From Terrihabitans soli (GTDB taxonomy: Bacteria; Pseudomonadota; Alphaproteobacteria; Rhizobiales; Methylopilaceae), in the NCBI RefSeq assembly GCF_014191545.1, contig NZ_AP023361.1:958501-1022500 (forward strand): a stretch of 64,000 nucleotides of DNA, written 5' to 3'. Shown piece by piece: positions 26,308 to 36,054 of this stretch. Numbering within the stretch: the stretch's first letter is position 1; each line of letters starts with the position of its first letter. A program made the translations under genes and the position numbers. The notes under the pieces are model-generated. The model did no database searches. It was not told the DNA's origin and was given only the letters and a program-made list of their open reading frames with translations.

Positions 26308-26549
26308 GCGCTCTCACCGGGAAAGAGTTCAGGTTCCTTGCCGCGGACCCAGGTGGCGAAAACACGCTGATTTCCGGCATGGCGCGCCATGCCGAACCAG
26401 GAGCGGCAACCGCTTTCGCAATTCCACCATTCGCGCACAATGCCGCGCACATAGCGGTCGCGCGCGCCTTCCTGTGCATACAGGCCGCCATTTGCGAATT
26501 CGGTTTCGCTGGCTCTGACGCCGCAGACAGGGCAGGTGATGAGCAGCAT
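26304..26549 (-). CDS. soxD: sarcosine oxidase delta subunit
   Basis: An 81-residue zinc-binding subunit. The zinc ligands are visible as CPVCG near the N-terminus and CESGCRSWF later. It belongs between soxB and soxA in the standard order. The ATG is two bases upstream of the soxB stop and its own stop overlaps the soxA start, so all are coupled. Confidence 0.93.
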   Translation of the reverse strand: MLLITCPVCGVRASETEFANGGLYAQEGARDRYVRGIVREWWNCESGCRSWFGMARHAGNQRVFATWVRGKEPELFPGESA

Positions 26550-26551
26550 CG

Positions 26552-27814
26552 TCAGTGCGCCACGGCCGAAGCCGCGCTTTCGTCGATCATGCGGCCTTGC
26601 GCAAAGCGCTCAAGCCCGAACGGCTCGACGACATGCGCCGCCTTGCCGGAGGTGATGAGGCTGGCCGTGGCGTAGCCCGAACCCGGAATGGCCTTGAAGC
26701 CGCCGGTGCCCCAGCCGCAATTGAGGTAGAGTCCGCGCGGACCGGCGGGGCCGATGATGGGCGAGCGGTCGGGTGTGATGTCGACCGTGCCGCCCCAATG
26801 GCGCATCATGCGGACGCGCGAGAGGACCGGAAAGAGTTCGAGCAGGGATGCGACCGTGTCCTCGATGGCCGGCAGCGCGCCGCGGCGCGAATAGCCGGGA
26901 TAAAGATCGGTGCCGCCGCCGATGACGAGTTCGCCCTTGTCGGACTGGCTGACATAGCCCTCGACGCTGCCGGCCATGACGACGACATCGAGAAACGGTT
27001 TCAGCGGTTCGGAGACGAGCGCCTGCAAGGTGACGGGCTCGATCGGAAGTCTGATGCCGAGCGGGGCTGTGAGCGCCGGCGTGTCGGAGGCGGCGGCAAT
27101 CAGCACGGTGCTGGTCGGGATATAGCCGCGCGAGGTCTTTACCCCGACCACGCGGCCGACTTCGTGCTCGATGCTTTCCGCTTCGCAATTTTCGATGATG
27201 TCAACGCCGAGGCGCGAAGCCATGCGCGCATAGCCCCAGGCAATCGCATCATGGCGCGCAATGCCGCCCGAGGGCTGCCAAAGCGCGCCCATCAACGGGT
27301 AGCGCTTGCGCGGCCCGTCGTCGAGCTGCGGCACGATGGTGCGCACCTCGTCGGGCGGGATCATCCAGGATTTGATGCCGAAATGGCGGTTGGCGTCGGC
27401 CGTGCGTGACAGCCGGTCGACATCGCTGCGGGTATAGGCGAGATCGACAAGGCCGCGCGGCGAATAGAAGGTGTTGAAGTCGAGCTCGCCGGACAGATGT
27501 TCGAACAGAGAGTGAGAGAGCCCGTAAAGCGCCATGCTTTCGGGTCTCAGATAGTTCGAACGGATAATGGTCGTGTTGCGGGCGGTGTTGCCGCCGCCGA
27601 GCCAGCCCTTTTCCAGGACGGCCACATTGGTCACATTGTGGAGCTTGGCGAGGTAATAGGCCGTCGCCAGCCCATGGCCGCCGCCGCCGATGATCACGAC
27701 ATCATAGGAGGATTTCGGCTGAGCCCTCCGCCAGGCCGGCTCCCAGCCCGTATGCTGGCGCCGCGCCTCGCGCATGAGCGAGAACAGGGAATAGCGGCGA
27801 GTGGGTCGTCGCAT
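26552..27814 (-). CDS. soxB: sarcosine oxidase beta subunit
   Basis: A 420-residue FAD-binding subunit: dinucleotide-binding GGGGHGLATAYYLAK at about residues 43-57, then GWLGGGNTARNTTIIRSNY, where the covalent FMN site of the family lies further on in the sequence, and the C-terminal GGWGTGG-like block CGWGTGGFKAIPGSG. Start at 27814 (MRRPTRRYSLFSL) fits the family; 32 more residues from 27910 would overlap the divergent ccmI promoter. It is the first gene of soxBDAG, divergent from ccmI; sarcosine commonly comes from choline or creatinine breakdown. Confidence 0.94.
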   Translation of the reverse strand: MRRPTRRYSLFSLMREARRQHTGWEPAWRRAQPKSSYDVVIIGGGGHGLATAYYLAKLHNVTNVAVLEKGWLGGGNTARNTTIIRSNYLRPESMALYGLSHSLFEHLSGELDFNTFYSPRGLVDLAYTRSDVDRLSRTADANRHFGIKSWMIPPDEVRTIVPQLDDGPRKRYPLMGALWQPSGGIARHDAIAWGYARMASRLGVDIIENCEAESIEHEVGRVVGVKTSRGYIPTSTVLIAAASDTPALTAPLGIRLPIEPVTLQALVSEPLKPFLDVVVMAGSVEGYVSQSDKGELVIGGGTDLYPGYSRRGALPAIEDTVASLLELFPVLSRVRMMRHWGGTVDITPDRSPIIGPAGPRGLYLNCGWGTGGFKAIPGSGYATASLITSGKAAHVVEPFGLERFAQGRMIDESAASAVAH

Positions 27815-27935
27815 GCTGAAGCGGGCCGGATTTAAGGTTTCTTTGAGTCGAAAATCGAGTGCGGCAGACAGTAGCCGTCTGCTCCTAAGGGTGGAAGGGG
27901 ATCGCCGCAACGGACTGTGCTAGACCACGCCCGCC

Positions 27936-29051
27936 ATGATGCTTGTGCTTGTTCTTCTGGGGATGACCGTTTCGGCCGTCCTTGCCGTGCTGATCCCCCT
28001 GTCCCGGCGCCGCGCCATAAATGAAGGCGGCGAGGCCGAGGTCTATCGCGACCAATTGGATGAGATCGAGCGCGACAAAAGCGCAGGCACGATAGGTTCG
28101 GCCGAGGCGGAAGCCGCACGCATCGAAGTTGCGCGCCGGTTGATCGCCGCCTCCGAACAACCGAAAGCGGTTCAGGATCTCGGGCGCGGAGCCCGTGCGC
28201 GCCGCCGTATCGTATCCGTTGCCGCGCTCGTTCTTCTGCCCGTCGCCGCAGGCGTTCTTTATCTCGGTCTCGGACGGCCCGATCTTCCCGATCTGCCGCT
28301 CGTCTCGCGCACGCCGGAAGACGCGGCGGGGCAGCAGCTCGCCGAACTCGTCCGTAGAGTCGAAGATGAATTGAAGAAACGGCCCGAAGACGGGCAGGGC
28401 TGGGATGTGATCGCACCCGTATATTTGCGGGTCGGCGATGTGCCGAAAGCGGCAACCGCTTTCGCCAACGCCATCCGGCTTCTGGGGTCGACGCCCGAAC
28501 GCGAAGCGGGACATGGCGAGGCGCTGACCGTTCTTGCCGGAGGCAAAGTGACGCCGGAAGCCGCCGCTGCGTTCGAGCGGGCGGCGAAGCTTGACCCACA
28601 TCAACCCCGTGCGCGCTTTTATCTGGCAAAACAGGCCGAGCAGGCAGGCGATCGAAAAAGGGCAGCCGACATCTACCGGGATCTTCTGAAGACCGCGCCG
28701 CCCGACGCCTCCTGGCGGGGCTCCGTTGCGCAGGCCCTGACCGAGATCGCCCTTGGCGAAGAGGGTCGGGGTCCGGCGGTGGATCCCAAGCAATTGGAAG
28801 GGGTTAGCCCAGACGAGCGGCTCGCGACGATACGCGGCATGGTCGAGGGGCTCGCCGCGCGCTTGAACAGCGCGCCAGGTGATCTCGGCGGCCAGTTGCG
28901 GCTGATCCGGGCCTGGACGCTTCTGGGCGAAAAGGACAAAGCCTTGAAGCAGGCCGAGGCCGCAAAAGCGGCCTTCGCCAATAATCCGGAGGCGCTCAAC
29001 CGGATCGGCGATCTTCTTCTCGGTCTTGGATTGGAGAACACACCGGCGTGA
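27936..29051 (+). CDS. ccmI: cytochrome c maturation protein CcmI
   Basis: A 371-residue protein with two membrane helices (residues 1-20 and 91-110), a cytoplasmic loop between them ([15 protein letters not shown]) and a periplasmic C-terminal part with TPR repeats ([25 protein letters not shown]). It chaperones apocytochrome c to the haem lyase CcmF/CcmH. First gene of ccmIEFH; the neighbour soxB is divergent. Its stop overlaps the ccmE start as GTGA. Confidence 0.93.
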   Translation: MMLVLVLLGMTVSAVLAVLIPLSRRRAINEGGEAEVYRDQLDEIERDKSAGTIGSAEAEAARIEVARRLIAASEQPKAVQDLGRGARARRRIVSVAALVLLPVAAGVLYLGLGRPDLPDLPLVSRTPEDAAGQQLAELVRRVEDELKKRPEDGQGWDVIAPVYLRVGDVPKAATAFANAIRLLGSTPEREAGHGEALTVLAGGKVTPEAAAAFERAAKLDPHQPRARFYLAKQAEQAGDRKRAADIYRDLLKTAPPDASWRGSVAQALTEIALGEEGRGPAVDPKQLEGVSPDERLATIRGMVEGLAARLNSAPGDLGGQLRLIRAWTLLGEKDKALKQAEAAKAAFANNPEALNRIGDLLLGLGLENTPA

Positions 29052-29488
29052 CACGCAAAGGACGGCGCCTTCTTCTGATCGGACTTGCCGGCGCGGTGCT
29101 CGCGACGGCGATGGGTCTCGTATTGACGGCGCTGAACGACACCATCGTCTTCTTTAACGCGCCGACGCAGATTATCGAACATCCGCCGACACCCGGCACG
29201 AGGCTGCGGCTTGGCGGTCTTGTCGAGAACGGCAGCGTCGCGCGGCAGGGTCCGGACGTGAAATTCTCCGTCACTGACGGCGCTAACAAAGTTCAGGTCA
29301 ATTTCAAAGGGCTTCTGCCCGATCTCTTCCGCGAAGGGCAGGGCGTAATCGCCGAAGGCTCGCTCGGCGCAGACGGCGTGTTCGCGGCCGATACCGTGCT
29401 TGCCAAGCACGATGAGACCTATATGCCGAAGGAAGTCGCCGACGCCCTGAAGAAACAGGGCGTGTGGAAAGGCGGAGAGACGAAGTGA
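29048..29488 (+). CDS. ccmE: haem chaperone CcmE
   Basis: A 146-residue periplasmic haem chaperone with one N-terminal membrane helix and a beta-barrel OB domain. The covalent haem ligand His121 and Tyr125 lie in [10 protein letters not shown], the canonical HxxxY form. It carries haem from CcmC/D to the CcmFH lyase. It starts with GTG overlapping ccmI. Confidence 0.95.
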   Translation: MTRKGRRLLLIGLAGAVLATAMGLVLTALNDTIVFFNAPTQIIEHPPTPGTRLRLGGLVENGSVARQGPDVKFSVTDGANKVQVNFKGLLPDLFREGQGVIAEGSLGADGVFAADTVLAKHDETYMPKEVADALKKQGVWKGGETK

Positions 29489-31464
29489 CGGCGGAAGCCG
29501 GACATTACGCGCTGGTTCTGGCGCTCATCCTTGCCGCGGTGCAGGGGCTCGTGCCCTTCTGGGGCGCGCGGAAGAACGATGCTGTTCTGATGGGCGTTGC
29601 CGACGGCACCGCGCTCGGCCAGTTGATGTTCATCCTCTTTGCCTTTGTGGCGCTGACGATCGCTTATGTGACGTCGGATTTTTCACTTCTGAACGTCGTC
29701 GAGAATTCGCATTCGGCGAAGCCGCTCATCTACAAGATCACCGGCGTCTGGGGGAACCATGAAGGCTCGATGCTGCTCTGGGTTCTCATCCTCGCCATTT
29801 TCGGCGGCGCGGTTTCTCTCTTCGGCAAAAATCTGCCGGCGCGCCTGAAAGTCGATGTGCTTGCCGTGCAGGGCTGGATCGGCGCGGCGTTCCTGCTCTT
29901 CATCATCTTTGCGTCGAACCCGTTCACGCGGCTCGATCCGGCGCCGATGGAAGGGCGCGATCTCAATCCGCTGCTGCAGGATATCGGCCTCGCGATCCAT
30001 CCGCCGCTGCTCTATCTCGGCTATGTCGGCTTCTCCATCGCGTTTGCCTTTGCTGTGGCGGCGCTTATCGAGGGCCGTATTGACGCCGCCTGGGCGCGCT
30101 GGGTCCGTCCCTGGACGCTCGCGGCCTGGCTGTTCCTGACGCTCGGCATCGCGATGGGCTCCTACTGGGCCTATTACGAACTCGGCTGGGGCGGCTTCTG
30201 GTTCTGGGACCCGGTCGAGAATGCGAGCTTCATGCCCTGGCTTGCGGGCACCGCGCTTTTGCATTCGGCGCTGGTGATGGAACGGCGCGAGGCGCTGAAA
30301 GTCTGGACCGTCCTGCTCGCGATCCTGACCTTCTCACTGTCGCTGCTCGGCACGTTCCTCGTCCGCTCCGGCGTTCTGACCTCGGTGCATGCCTTCGCCG
30401 TCGATCCGACGCGCGGACTTTTCATCCTCATCATTCTCGCAGGCTTTGTCGGCGGCTCACTTGCTTTGTTCGGCCTGCGGTCGGGTACGCTGAAACAGGG
30501 CGGCTTGTTTGCGCCGGTGTCGCGCGAGGGCGCCCTTGTTCTGAATAATCTTCTGCTGACGACGGCGACGGCGACGGTTCTTGTCGGCACGCTCTATCCG
30601 CTCGCGCTCGAAGCCTTCAACGGCGAGAAGATTTCGGTGGGCGCACCTTATTTCAACGCGACCTTCGGGCCGCTTTCGCTGGCGCTTCTCATCGTCGTGC
30701 CGTTCGGGCCTATGCTTGCCTGGAAACGCGGCGATCTTTTCTGGGCCATGCAGCGTCTCTACTACGCCGCAGGGGCGGCGATCCTTGCCGGCGCTGTTAT
30801 CGGCTACGTTGAATATGGCGGGCCGCTGCTGGCGCCGTTTGCCGCTTCGATTGCGGTGTTCGTCATTCTCGGCGCCTTTGCCGAACTCGCCGAGCGCACG
30901 CTTCTGTTCCGTGCATCGATTGCCGAGAGTTTGCGCCGCGCCACGCATCTGCCCCGCTCGGTCTTCGGTTCGGCTTTCGCGCACTGCGGGCTTGGCCTTT
31001 GCCTTCTCGGCGTCACCGCCGCGACGGCCTGGGAGGTCGAGCGCATTCATGTGCTGAAAAGCGGAGAAGCCATCGAGATCGCCGACAAGAGTCTGGTTCT
31101 GACCGAGACCGGCGTACGCGAGGGCCAGAACTATAAGGATTTCGTCGCGCGGTTCGAAATTCGCACCGCGGGGCTTGTCGTGCAGCCGGTGCTCGAAAGC
31201 TCAAAGCGCGTGTTCGAAGTGCGGCAGATGACGACGACGGAAGCCGGGCTCGCAACCTTCGGCCTGTCGCAGCTCTATGTGTCGCTCGGTGAGCTCAACG
31301 ATGACGGCTCGGTTGCCGTGCGTGCGGTGTGGAAGCCATTCGTACTGCTGATCTGGATCGGCCCTGTGCTGATGGCGTTTGGCGGCGCGTTGTCGCTGGC
31401 CGATAGGCGCTTGCGCATCGGTGCGCCGCGTCCGGCGCGCGCCAAACTCCAGCCGGCGGAGTAG
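29485..31464 (+). CDS. ccmF: cytochrome c haem lyase subunit CcmF
   Basis: A 659-residue polytopic protein, about 15 membrane helices. The haem-handling signature [19 protein letters not shown] is intact (about residues 233-251). It starts at GTG 29485, overlapping ccmE by four bases (GTGA); a start at 29464 inside ccmE is unlikely. It joins haem from CcmE to the CXXCH cysteines of apocytochromes on the periplasmic side. Confidence 0.95.
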   Translation: MTAEAGHYALVLALILAAVQGLVPFWGARKNDAVLMGVADGTALGQLMFILFAFVALTIAYVTSDFSLLNVVENSHSAKPLIYKITGVWGNHEGSMLLWVLILAIFGGAVSLFGKNLPARLKVDVLAVQGWIGAAFLLFIIFASNPFTRLDPAPMEGRDLNPLLQDIGLAIHPPLLYLGYVGFSIAFAFAVAALIEGRIDAAWARWVRPWTLAAWLFLTLGIAMGSYWAYYELGWGGFWFWDPVENASFMPWLAGTALLHSALVMERREALKVWTVLLAILTFSLSLLGTFLVRSGVLTSVHAFAVDPTRGLFILIILAGFVGGSLALFGLRSGTLKQGGLFAPVSREGALVLNNLLLTTATATVLVGTLYPLALEAFNGEKISVGAPYFNATFGPLSLALLIVVPFGPMLAWKRGDLFWAMQRLYYAAGAAILAGAVIGYVEYGGPLLAPFAASIAVFVILGAFAELAERTLLFRASIAESLRRATHLPRSVFGSAFAHCGLGLCLLGVTAATAWEVERIHVLKSGEAIEIADKSLVLTETGVREGQNYKDFVARFEIRTAGLVVQPVLESSKRVFEVRQMTTTEAGLATFGLSQLYVSLGELNDDGSVAVRAVWKPFVLLIWIGPVLMAFGGALSLADRRLRIGAPRPARAKLQPAE

Positions 31465-31468
31465 GGCG

Positions 31469-31912
31469 GTGAAGAAACTTGCCCTCGTCCTTCTTATGCT
31501 GGCCTCGCCCGCTTTCGCCTACGATCCCGGCGGCGAACTGAAAGACGCCGCGCAGGAGGCCAGAGCGCGTGATCTCTTCCGCGAACTGCGCTGCATGGTC
31601 TGCCAGAACCAGTCGATCGACGACAGCGACGCGCCGCTGGCGAAAGATCTCAGAACGCTGGTGCGCGAACGCGTTCAGGCCGGCGACAGCAATGACGCGA
31701 TCAAGGACTTCCTCGTCGCGCGTTACGGCAATTTCGTTCTGCTGAAACCGCCGCTCGCCGGCGAAACGCTGATCCTGTGGGGGACGCCGGTTGCGATTCT
31801 TCTGATCGGCGGCGGGATCGCGCTTCTTGCGCTGCGCCGCCGCCGGGCGGTGGAATCAGCTGCGCCGCTGTCGGCGGACGAGCGGCGCAAACTCGACGAA
31901 CTGGCGGGCTAG
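31469..31912 (+). CDS. ccmH: cytochrome c maturation protein CcmH
   Basis: A 147-residue protein with a signal peptide (MKKLALVLLMLASPAFAY), the thiol motif LRCMVCQN with Cys42 and Cys45, and a C-terminal membrane helix (ILWGTPVAILLIGGGIALLAL). It reduces the apocytochrome c disulfide before haem attachment. Starts with GTG. The TAG stop shares the palindrome CTAG with the stop of the convergent small gene. ccmABCD and ccmG are elsewhere. Confidence 0.93.
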   Translation: MKKLALVLLMLASPAFAYDPGGELKDAAQEARARDLFRELRCMVCQNQSIDDSDAPLAKDLRTLVRERVQAGDSNDAIKDFLVARYGNFVLLKPPLAGETLILWGTPVAILLIGGGIALLALRRRRAVESAAPLSADERRKLDELAG

Positions 31913-32067
31913 TTCTTCTTCACCGTCGCAACGACGGTCATGCCCTGCGGTTGCTCCGGCCCCATGACCATTCCGGCGACAGCCGAAGCCGAGACGAGAA
32001 CGAACAGAATCCCTGCATTGATCAGGATGTTGAAATTCCTCGGCCTGCCCTCGACGCGATCGCTCAT
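31909..32067 (-). CDS. small single-pass membrane protein
   Basis: A 52-residue protein (MSDRVEGRPRNFNILINAG...) with one membrane helix at about residues 13-33 (NILINAGILFVLVSASAVAG), a basic N-terminus and a short C-terminal tail ending VKKN. The ATG at 32067 has a GGAGG Shine-Dalgarno with good spacing. The stop overlaps the ccmH stop. It is encoded divergently from degP with 253 bp between. No family recognised. Confidence 0.7.
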   Translation of the reverse strand: MSDRVEGRPRNFNILINAGILFVLVSASAVAGMVMGPEQPQGMTVVATVKKN

Positions 32068-32320
32068 GAAACCCTCCGTCTTGCGGTTTAACTCGCAAGG
32101 CTTCGGTTGGTTCTGTCATCGGCACGCATGGCAAGCCTGCGTTCCCGGCATTTAACGCACCGGATGGCGCTTTTTCTCCCGCGGCAACCGTATGAAAAAC
32201 AATGGCTTTTCCAACCTTACGCCGAATTAATCTTGGCGACATGGAGCCGTAAGGCGAGATTCCCCATCTCTGTTCCCGAAAGCGGGGAAGACCCCGCGTG
32301 ATTTAGCCACCAAGAGGGAC

Positions 32321-33913
32321 ATGATTATCATGCAGCCGGAAACCCCCGTCCGTCCGCTCAAGAACCGCAAGAAAGTTCTGCTCGCTTCCGCCGTCGCGCT
32401 TGGCCTGACCGGCGTTCTCGCGGGCGAGGCCTATTTTGCCAACACCCAGCCCGCGAACGCCCAGATCGTTCAGGCGCAGGATCTCTCCAAGAACAATCAG
32501 CTCAGCAACAACGCGCCGCGCCAGGACCAGATCGGCTTTGCCGATGTCGTCGAGACCGTGAAGCCGGCCGTCGTGTCGGTGCGCGTGAAGACCGCGACCG
32601 AAGTCTCGTCGAACGAGAACGAACTGCCGGGCATGTTCAAGGATCTGCCGGAAGGCCATCCCTTCCGCCGCTTCTTCGAAGAATACGGCATGATGCCGGA
32701 CGGCGGCCGCGGCGATCGCGGCGAAAAGGGCGGCCGTAAAGGCAGCCCGCGTCAGTTCGGCCAGGCCCAGGGTTCCGGCTTCTTCATCTCGGCCGACGGT
32801 TATGTCGTGACGAACAACCATGTCGTCACCGATGCCGAAGAGGTCGAACTCGTGACCGATAGCGGCGAAACGCTGCCGGCCAAGGTCGTCGGCACCGATC
32901 CGCAGACCGATCTCGCTCTGCTGAAAGTCGACGCCAAGGAGAAATTCCCCTTCGTCAGCCTCGGCAAGGACGTGCCGCGTATCGGCGATTGGGTTGTCGC
33001 CATCGGCAATCCGTTCGGCCTCGGCGGCACGGTGACGGCCGGCATCGTTTCGGCCCGCGGCCGCGATCTCGGTTCGGGTCCGTATGACGACTTCCTGCAG
33101 ATCGATGCGGCGGTGAACCGCGGCAATTCGGGCGGCCCGACCTTCAATCTGAAGGGTGAAGTTGTCGGCGTAAATACCGCCATCTACTCGCAGTCCGGCG
33201 GCAATGTCGGCATCGCCTTCGCGGTTCCGGCCAATGTCGTCGCCAATGTCGTTGATTCGCTGCGCCAGTCCGGCTCGGTGACGCGCGGCTGGCTCGGCGT
33301 CGGCATCCAGCCGGTCGAAGAGGATATGGCGGAAGCCATCGGCCTCAAGGGCACCGACGGTGCGCTCGTCTCGGAAGTCCATTCGAGCACGCCCGCGTTC
33401 AAGGCCGGCATCAAGAACCAGGATGTCATCCTGTCGCTCAACGGCCAGAAGGTCGCCGATCCGCGCGAGCTGACCCGCATGGTCGGCGCGCTGAAGCCGG
33501 GCTCGGACGCCAAGCTGAAAGTGTGGCGTGACGGCGCCGAAAAGGACGTGACTGTCGAACTCGGCAAGCGTCCGGACGATGTCGCCAAGCTCGGTCAGGG
33601 CGAGGAAAGCGCGCCGGCAGACACAGCCAAGCCGACCCCGTCGACCCTCGACGATCTCGGCCTCAAGCTCGAGCCGTCCAAGGACGGCGCCGGCGTGGCC
33701 GTGGCCGAAGTCGATAGCGACGGCGCTCTCAGCGACAAGCTGAATGTCGGCGATATCATCCTCGAGGTGAGCGGCACATCCGTCTCAAGCCCCGCGGACG
33801 TCGCCAAGGCCGTCGAGGACGTGCGCAAAAAGGGCTCGCCCCGCTTCATGACCCTCCGTGTGAAGCGCGGCGAAGGCACCCGCTATGTCGCAATCCCGGT
33901 CCAGAAGGGCTAA
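32321..33913 (+). CDS. degP: DegP/HtrA-family periplasmic serine protease
   Basis: A 530-residue Do-family protease/chaperone. A signal anchor (about residues 17-48) precedes a trypsin-like domain with His167 (TNNHVV), Asp197 (TDLALL) and Ser270 (GNSGG), followed by two PDZ domains (about residues 300-390 and 440-525). It degrades or refolds misfolded envelope proteins under heat or redox stress. ATG 32321 follows GAGGG; ATG 32330 is an alternative. A strong terminator separates it from the downstream response regulator, so the regulator probably has its own promoter or depends on read-through. Confidence 0.95.
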   Translation: MIIMQPETPVRPLKNRKKVLLASAVALGLTGVLAGEAYFANTQPANAQIVQAQDLSKNNQLSNNAPRQDQIGFADVVETVKPAVVSVRVKTATEVSSNENELPGMFKDLPEGHPFRRFFEEYGMMPDGGRGDRGEKGGRKGSPRQFGQAQGSGFFISADGYVVTNNHVVTDAEEVELVTDSGETLPAKVVGTDPQTDLALLKVDAKEKFPFVSLGKDVPRIGDWVVAIGNPFGLGGTVTAGIVSARGRDLGSGPYDDFLQIDAAVNRGNSGGPTFNLKGEVVGVNTAIYSQSGGNVGIAFAVPANVVANVVDSLRQSGSVTRGWLGVGIQPVEEDMAEAIGLKGTDGALVSEVHSSTPAFKAGIKNQDVILSLNGQKVADPRELTRMVGALKPGSDAKLKVWRDGAEKDVTVELGKRPDDVAKLGQGEESAPADTAKPTPSTLDDLGLKLEPSKDGAGVAVAEVDSDGALSDKLNVGDIILEVSGTSVSSPADVAKAVEDVRKKGSPRFMTLRVKRGEGTRYVAIPVQKG

Positions 33914-33939
33914 CCCTCTCTGAACCTTCACGAAGAAAA

Positions 33940-33970
33940 GCGGGCGGCAAACCCCAGCCGCCCGCTTTTT
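33940..33970 (+). terminator. rho-independent terminator after degP
   Basis: A 9-bp GC stem GCGGGCGGC / GCCGCCCGC with an 8-nt loop followed by T5, 26 bp downstream of the degP stop. Confidence 0.93.
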
Positions 33971-34001
33971 CGTTTCCGGCCCAATCATGTATGAAGCTGC
34001 C

Positions 34002-34682
34002 ATGCGTATCCTGCTCGTCGAGGACGACCGCGATGCCGCCGCCTATCTCGTAAAGGCGCTGCGGGAGGCCGGTCATGTGCCGGACCATGCCGTGGACGGC
34101 GAGGACGGCTATGCCCAGGCGGCCGCCAATTCCTATGACGTTCTCGTTGTCGACCGGATGCTGCCGAAGCTCGACGGGCTTTCCGTCATCGGGCGCCTGC
34201 GTGCCGAAGGCGTCAGAACCCCGGTTTTGATTCTTTCTGCGCTTGGACAGGTCGACGACCGCGTGGCGGGCCTGCGTGCCGGCAGCGACGATTACCTCAC
34301 CAAGCCCTATGCCTTCTCCGAGCTGCTCGCGCGCATCGAAGCGCTGGGACGCCGCGGCGCGCCGAATGCGGCCGAGACCGTCTACCGCGTCGGCGATCTC
34401 GAACTCGACCGGCTTGCACATAAAGTCATGCGCGGTGCGAGCGAGATCGTGCTGCAGCCGCGCGAGTTCCGGCTGCTCGAATATCTGATGCGACATGCCG
34501 GGCAGGTCGTGACGCGGACCATGCTGCTCGAAAATGTCTGGGACTATCACTTCGATCCGCAGACCAATGTGATCGACGTCCATATTTCGCGCCTCAGATC
34601 CAAGATCGACAAAGGCTTCGACACGGCGCTGCTGCACACGGTGCGCGGCGCGGGATACATGGTCCGTGACGGCGCTCGTTAA
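34002..34682 (+). CDS. OmpR/PhoB-family response regulator
   Basis: A 226-residue regulator with receiver domain (Asp8/9 acidic pair, phospho-acceptor Asp51 in VVDRMLPKLDG) and a winged-helix C-terminal domain (VIDVHISRLRSKID, TVRGAGYMV). It overlaps the histidine kinase by 17 bases, so the two form one system. Position between degP and glnE is a known rhizobial arrangement and suggests envelope stress input. ATG 34002 (MRILLVEDD) is preferred over ATG 33987. Confidence 0.92.
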   Translation: MRILLVEDDRDAAAYLVKALREAGHVPDHAVDGEDGYAQAAANSYDVLVVDRMLPKLDGLSVIGRLRAEGVRTPVLILSALGQVDDRVAGLRAGSDDYLTKPYAFSELLARIEALGRRGAPNAAETVYRVGDLELDRLAHKVMRGASEIVLQPREFRLLEYLMRHAGQVVTRTMLLENVWDYHFDPQTNVIDVHISRLRSKIDKGFDTALLHTVRGAGYMVRDGAR

Positions 34683-36054
34683 GCTCTTCCGCACCACCGC
34701 CTTCAAACTGGCGCTCGGCCTTCTGGCGGTGTTCATTCTCGCGGCGGGCCTCGGCCTCGGCTATGTCGTCTGGCAATCGGGCCGCGCCATCCAGCAGCAG
34801 GCGGCGCATCTCGTCGATACCGAAACGACCAGCCTTCTCGAACGCTACAGCGCCGCCGGTTTCCTCGGCATGCTGTCGGCCATCGACGAGCGGGCGCGGC
34901 AGCCCGGCTCCTTCCTCTACATCGTCACCGCGCCGAACGGCCAGCCGATCACCGGCAATGTCGCGACCCTGCCGCAAAACGTTCTCGACAAACCGGGCGT
35001 GCGCGAAACCGAATATACGCGCCTTGGCGCAAACGACGGCGAGGCGACGCCCGCGCTCGTGCGGGTCGAGCGCCTACCGAACGGCTCGCGGCTTCTCGTC
35101 GGCCGCGAATTGACCGAGCGCAAACGCTTCGCCGAAATCCTTGCCTCGACGCTGCTCGGCGGTCTGGCGCTCGTCATTGTCGTCGGCCTTGGCGGCGGTC
35201 TCATCCTGGCGCGGCGCGTTCTCGTGCGCCTCGATGCGATGACCGATACCGGCCGCACCATTATGGCCGGCGATCTGTCGGGACGGCTGCCGGTCTCGGG
35301 CTCCGGTGACGAATTCGACCGCCTGGCCGATACGACAAATCAGATGCTGGAGCGCATCGGCGAGCTGATGGCGGGCCTGCGCCAAGTGACGGACGATGTG
35401 GCGCACGATCTGAAAACGCCGCTCACGCGCCTTCGCAACCGTGCGGAAGAAGCGTTGCGCACCGCCAAGACCGATGAGGATTACCGCTCGACGCTCGACG
35501 GGGTGATCGCGGAATCCGACGATCTCATCCGCATCTTCAACACCATGCTGCTGATCGCCCGTGCCGAATCGGGCGCGGCGCGCGAAAGCATGTCGGCGCT
35601 CGATGCCACCGAACTCGTGGAAAGCATGGCCGAACTCTACGAACCCTCCGCTGAAGAAGCGGGCCTTGCGCTGAAAGTGAAGGCGCAGCCGGGACTGACG
35701 GTGCACGGCAATCGCGAACTGATCGGCCAGGCACTAGCAAACCTCATCGACAATGCCGTGAAATACGGCAGCGCCGCCGATCAGAAGGGCGAGATCGAAG
35801 TGTCGGTCGAGGGCCTCGGTGAGCGCGTGCGCTTTACCGTCGCCGATCGCGGGCAGGGCATTGCCGCGGATGACAGGGGCAAGGTGCTTGAGCGTTTCGT
35901 CCGGCTCGAGGAAAGCCGCACGCAGCCGGGCTCAGGTCTTGGCCTCAGCCTTGCGAATGCCATTGCGCGCCTGCATGGCGGCACGCTCGAACTTGCCGAT
36001 AACAAACCGGGCCTTCGCGTCGTGCTCGACCTGCCGCGCGAGGCCTCGCTGTGA
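34666..36054 (+). CDS. sensor histidine kinase
   Basis: A 462-residue kinase with two membrane helices (about residues 13-33 and 163-186), a periplasmic sensor of about 130 residues, HAMP, HisKA with His247 in VAHDLKTPLTRL and HATPase_c (NLIDNAVKYG, DRGQGI, GSGLGLSLANAI). Starts with GTG inside the end of the regulator gene. Stop overlaps the glnE start (GTGA). It should phosphorylate the preceding regulator. Confidence 0.92.
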   Translation: MTALVKLFRTTAFKLALGLLAVFILAAGLGLGYVVWQSGRAIQQQAAHLVDTETTSLLERYSAAGFLGMLSAIDERARQPGSFLYIVTAPNGQPITGNVATLPQNVLDKPGVRETEYTRLGANDGEATPALVRVERLPNGSRLLVGRELTERKRFAEILASTLLGGLALVIVVGLGGGLILARRVLVRLDAMTDTGRTIMAGDLSGRLPVSGSGDEFDRLADTTNQMLERIGELMAGLRQVTDDVAHDLKTPLTRLRNRAEEALRTAKTDEDYRSTLDGVIAESDDLIRIFNTMLLIARAESGAARESMSALDATELVESMAELYEPSAEEAGLALKVKAQPGLTVHGNRELIGQALANLIDNAVKYGSAADQKGEIEVSVEGLGERVRFTVADRGQGIAADDRGKVLERFVRLEESRTQPGSGLGLSLANAIARLHGGTLELADNKPGLRVVLDLPREASL

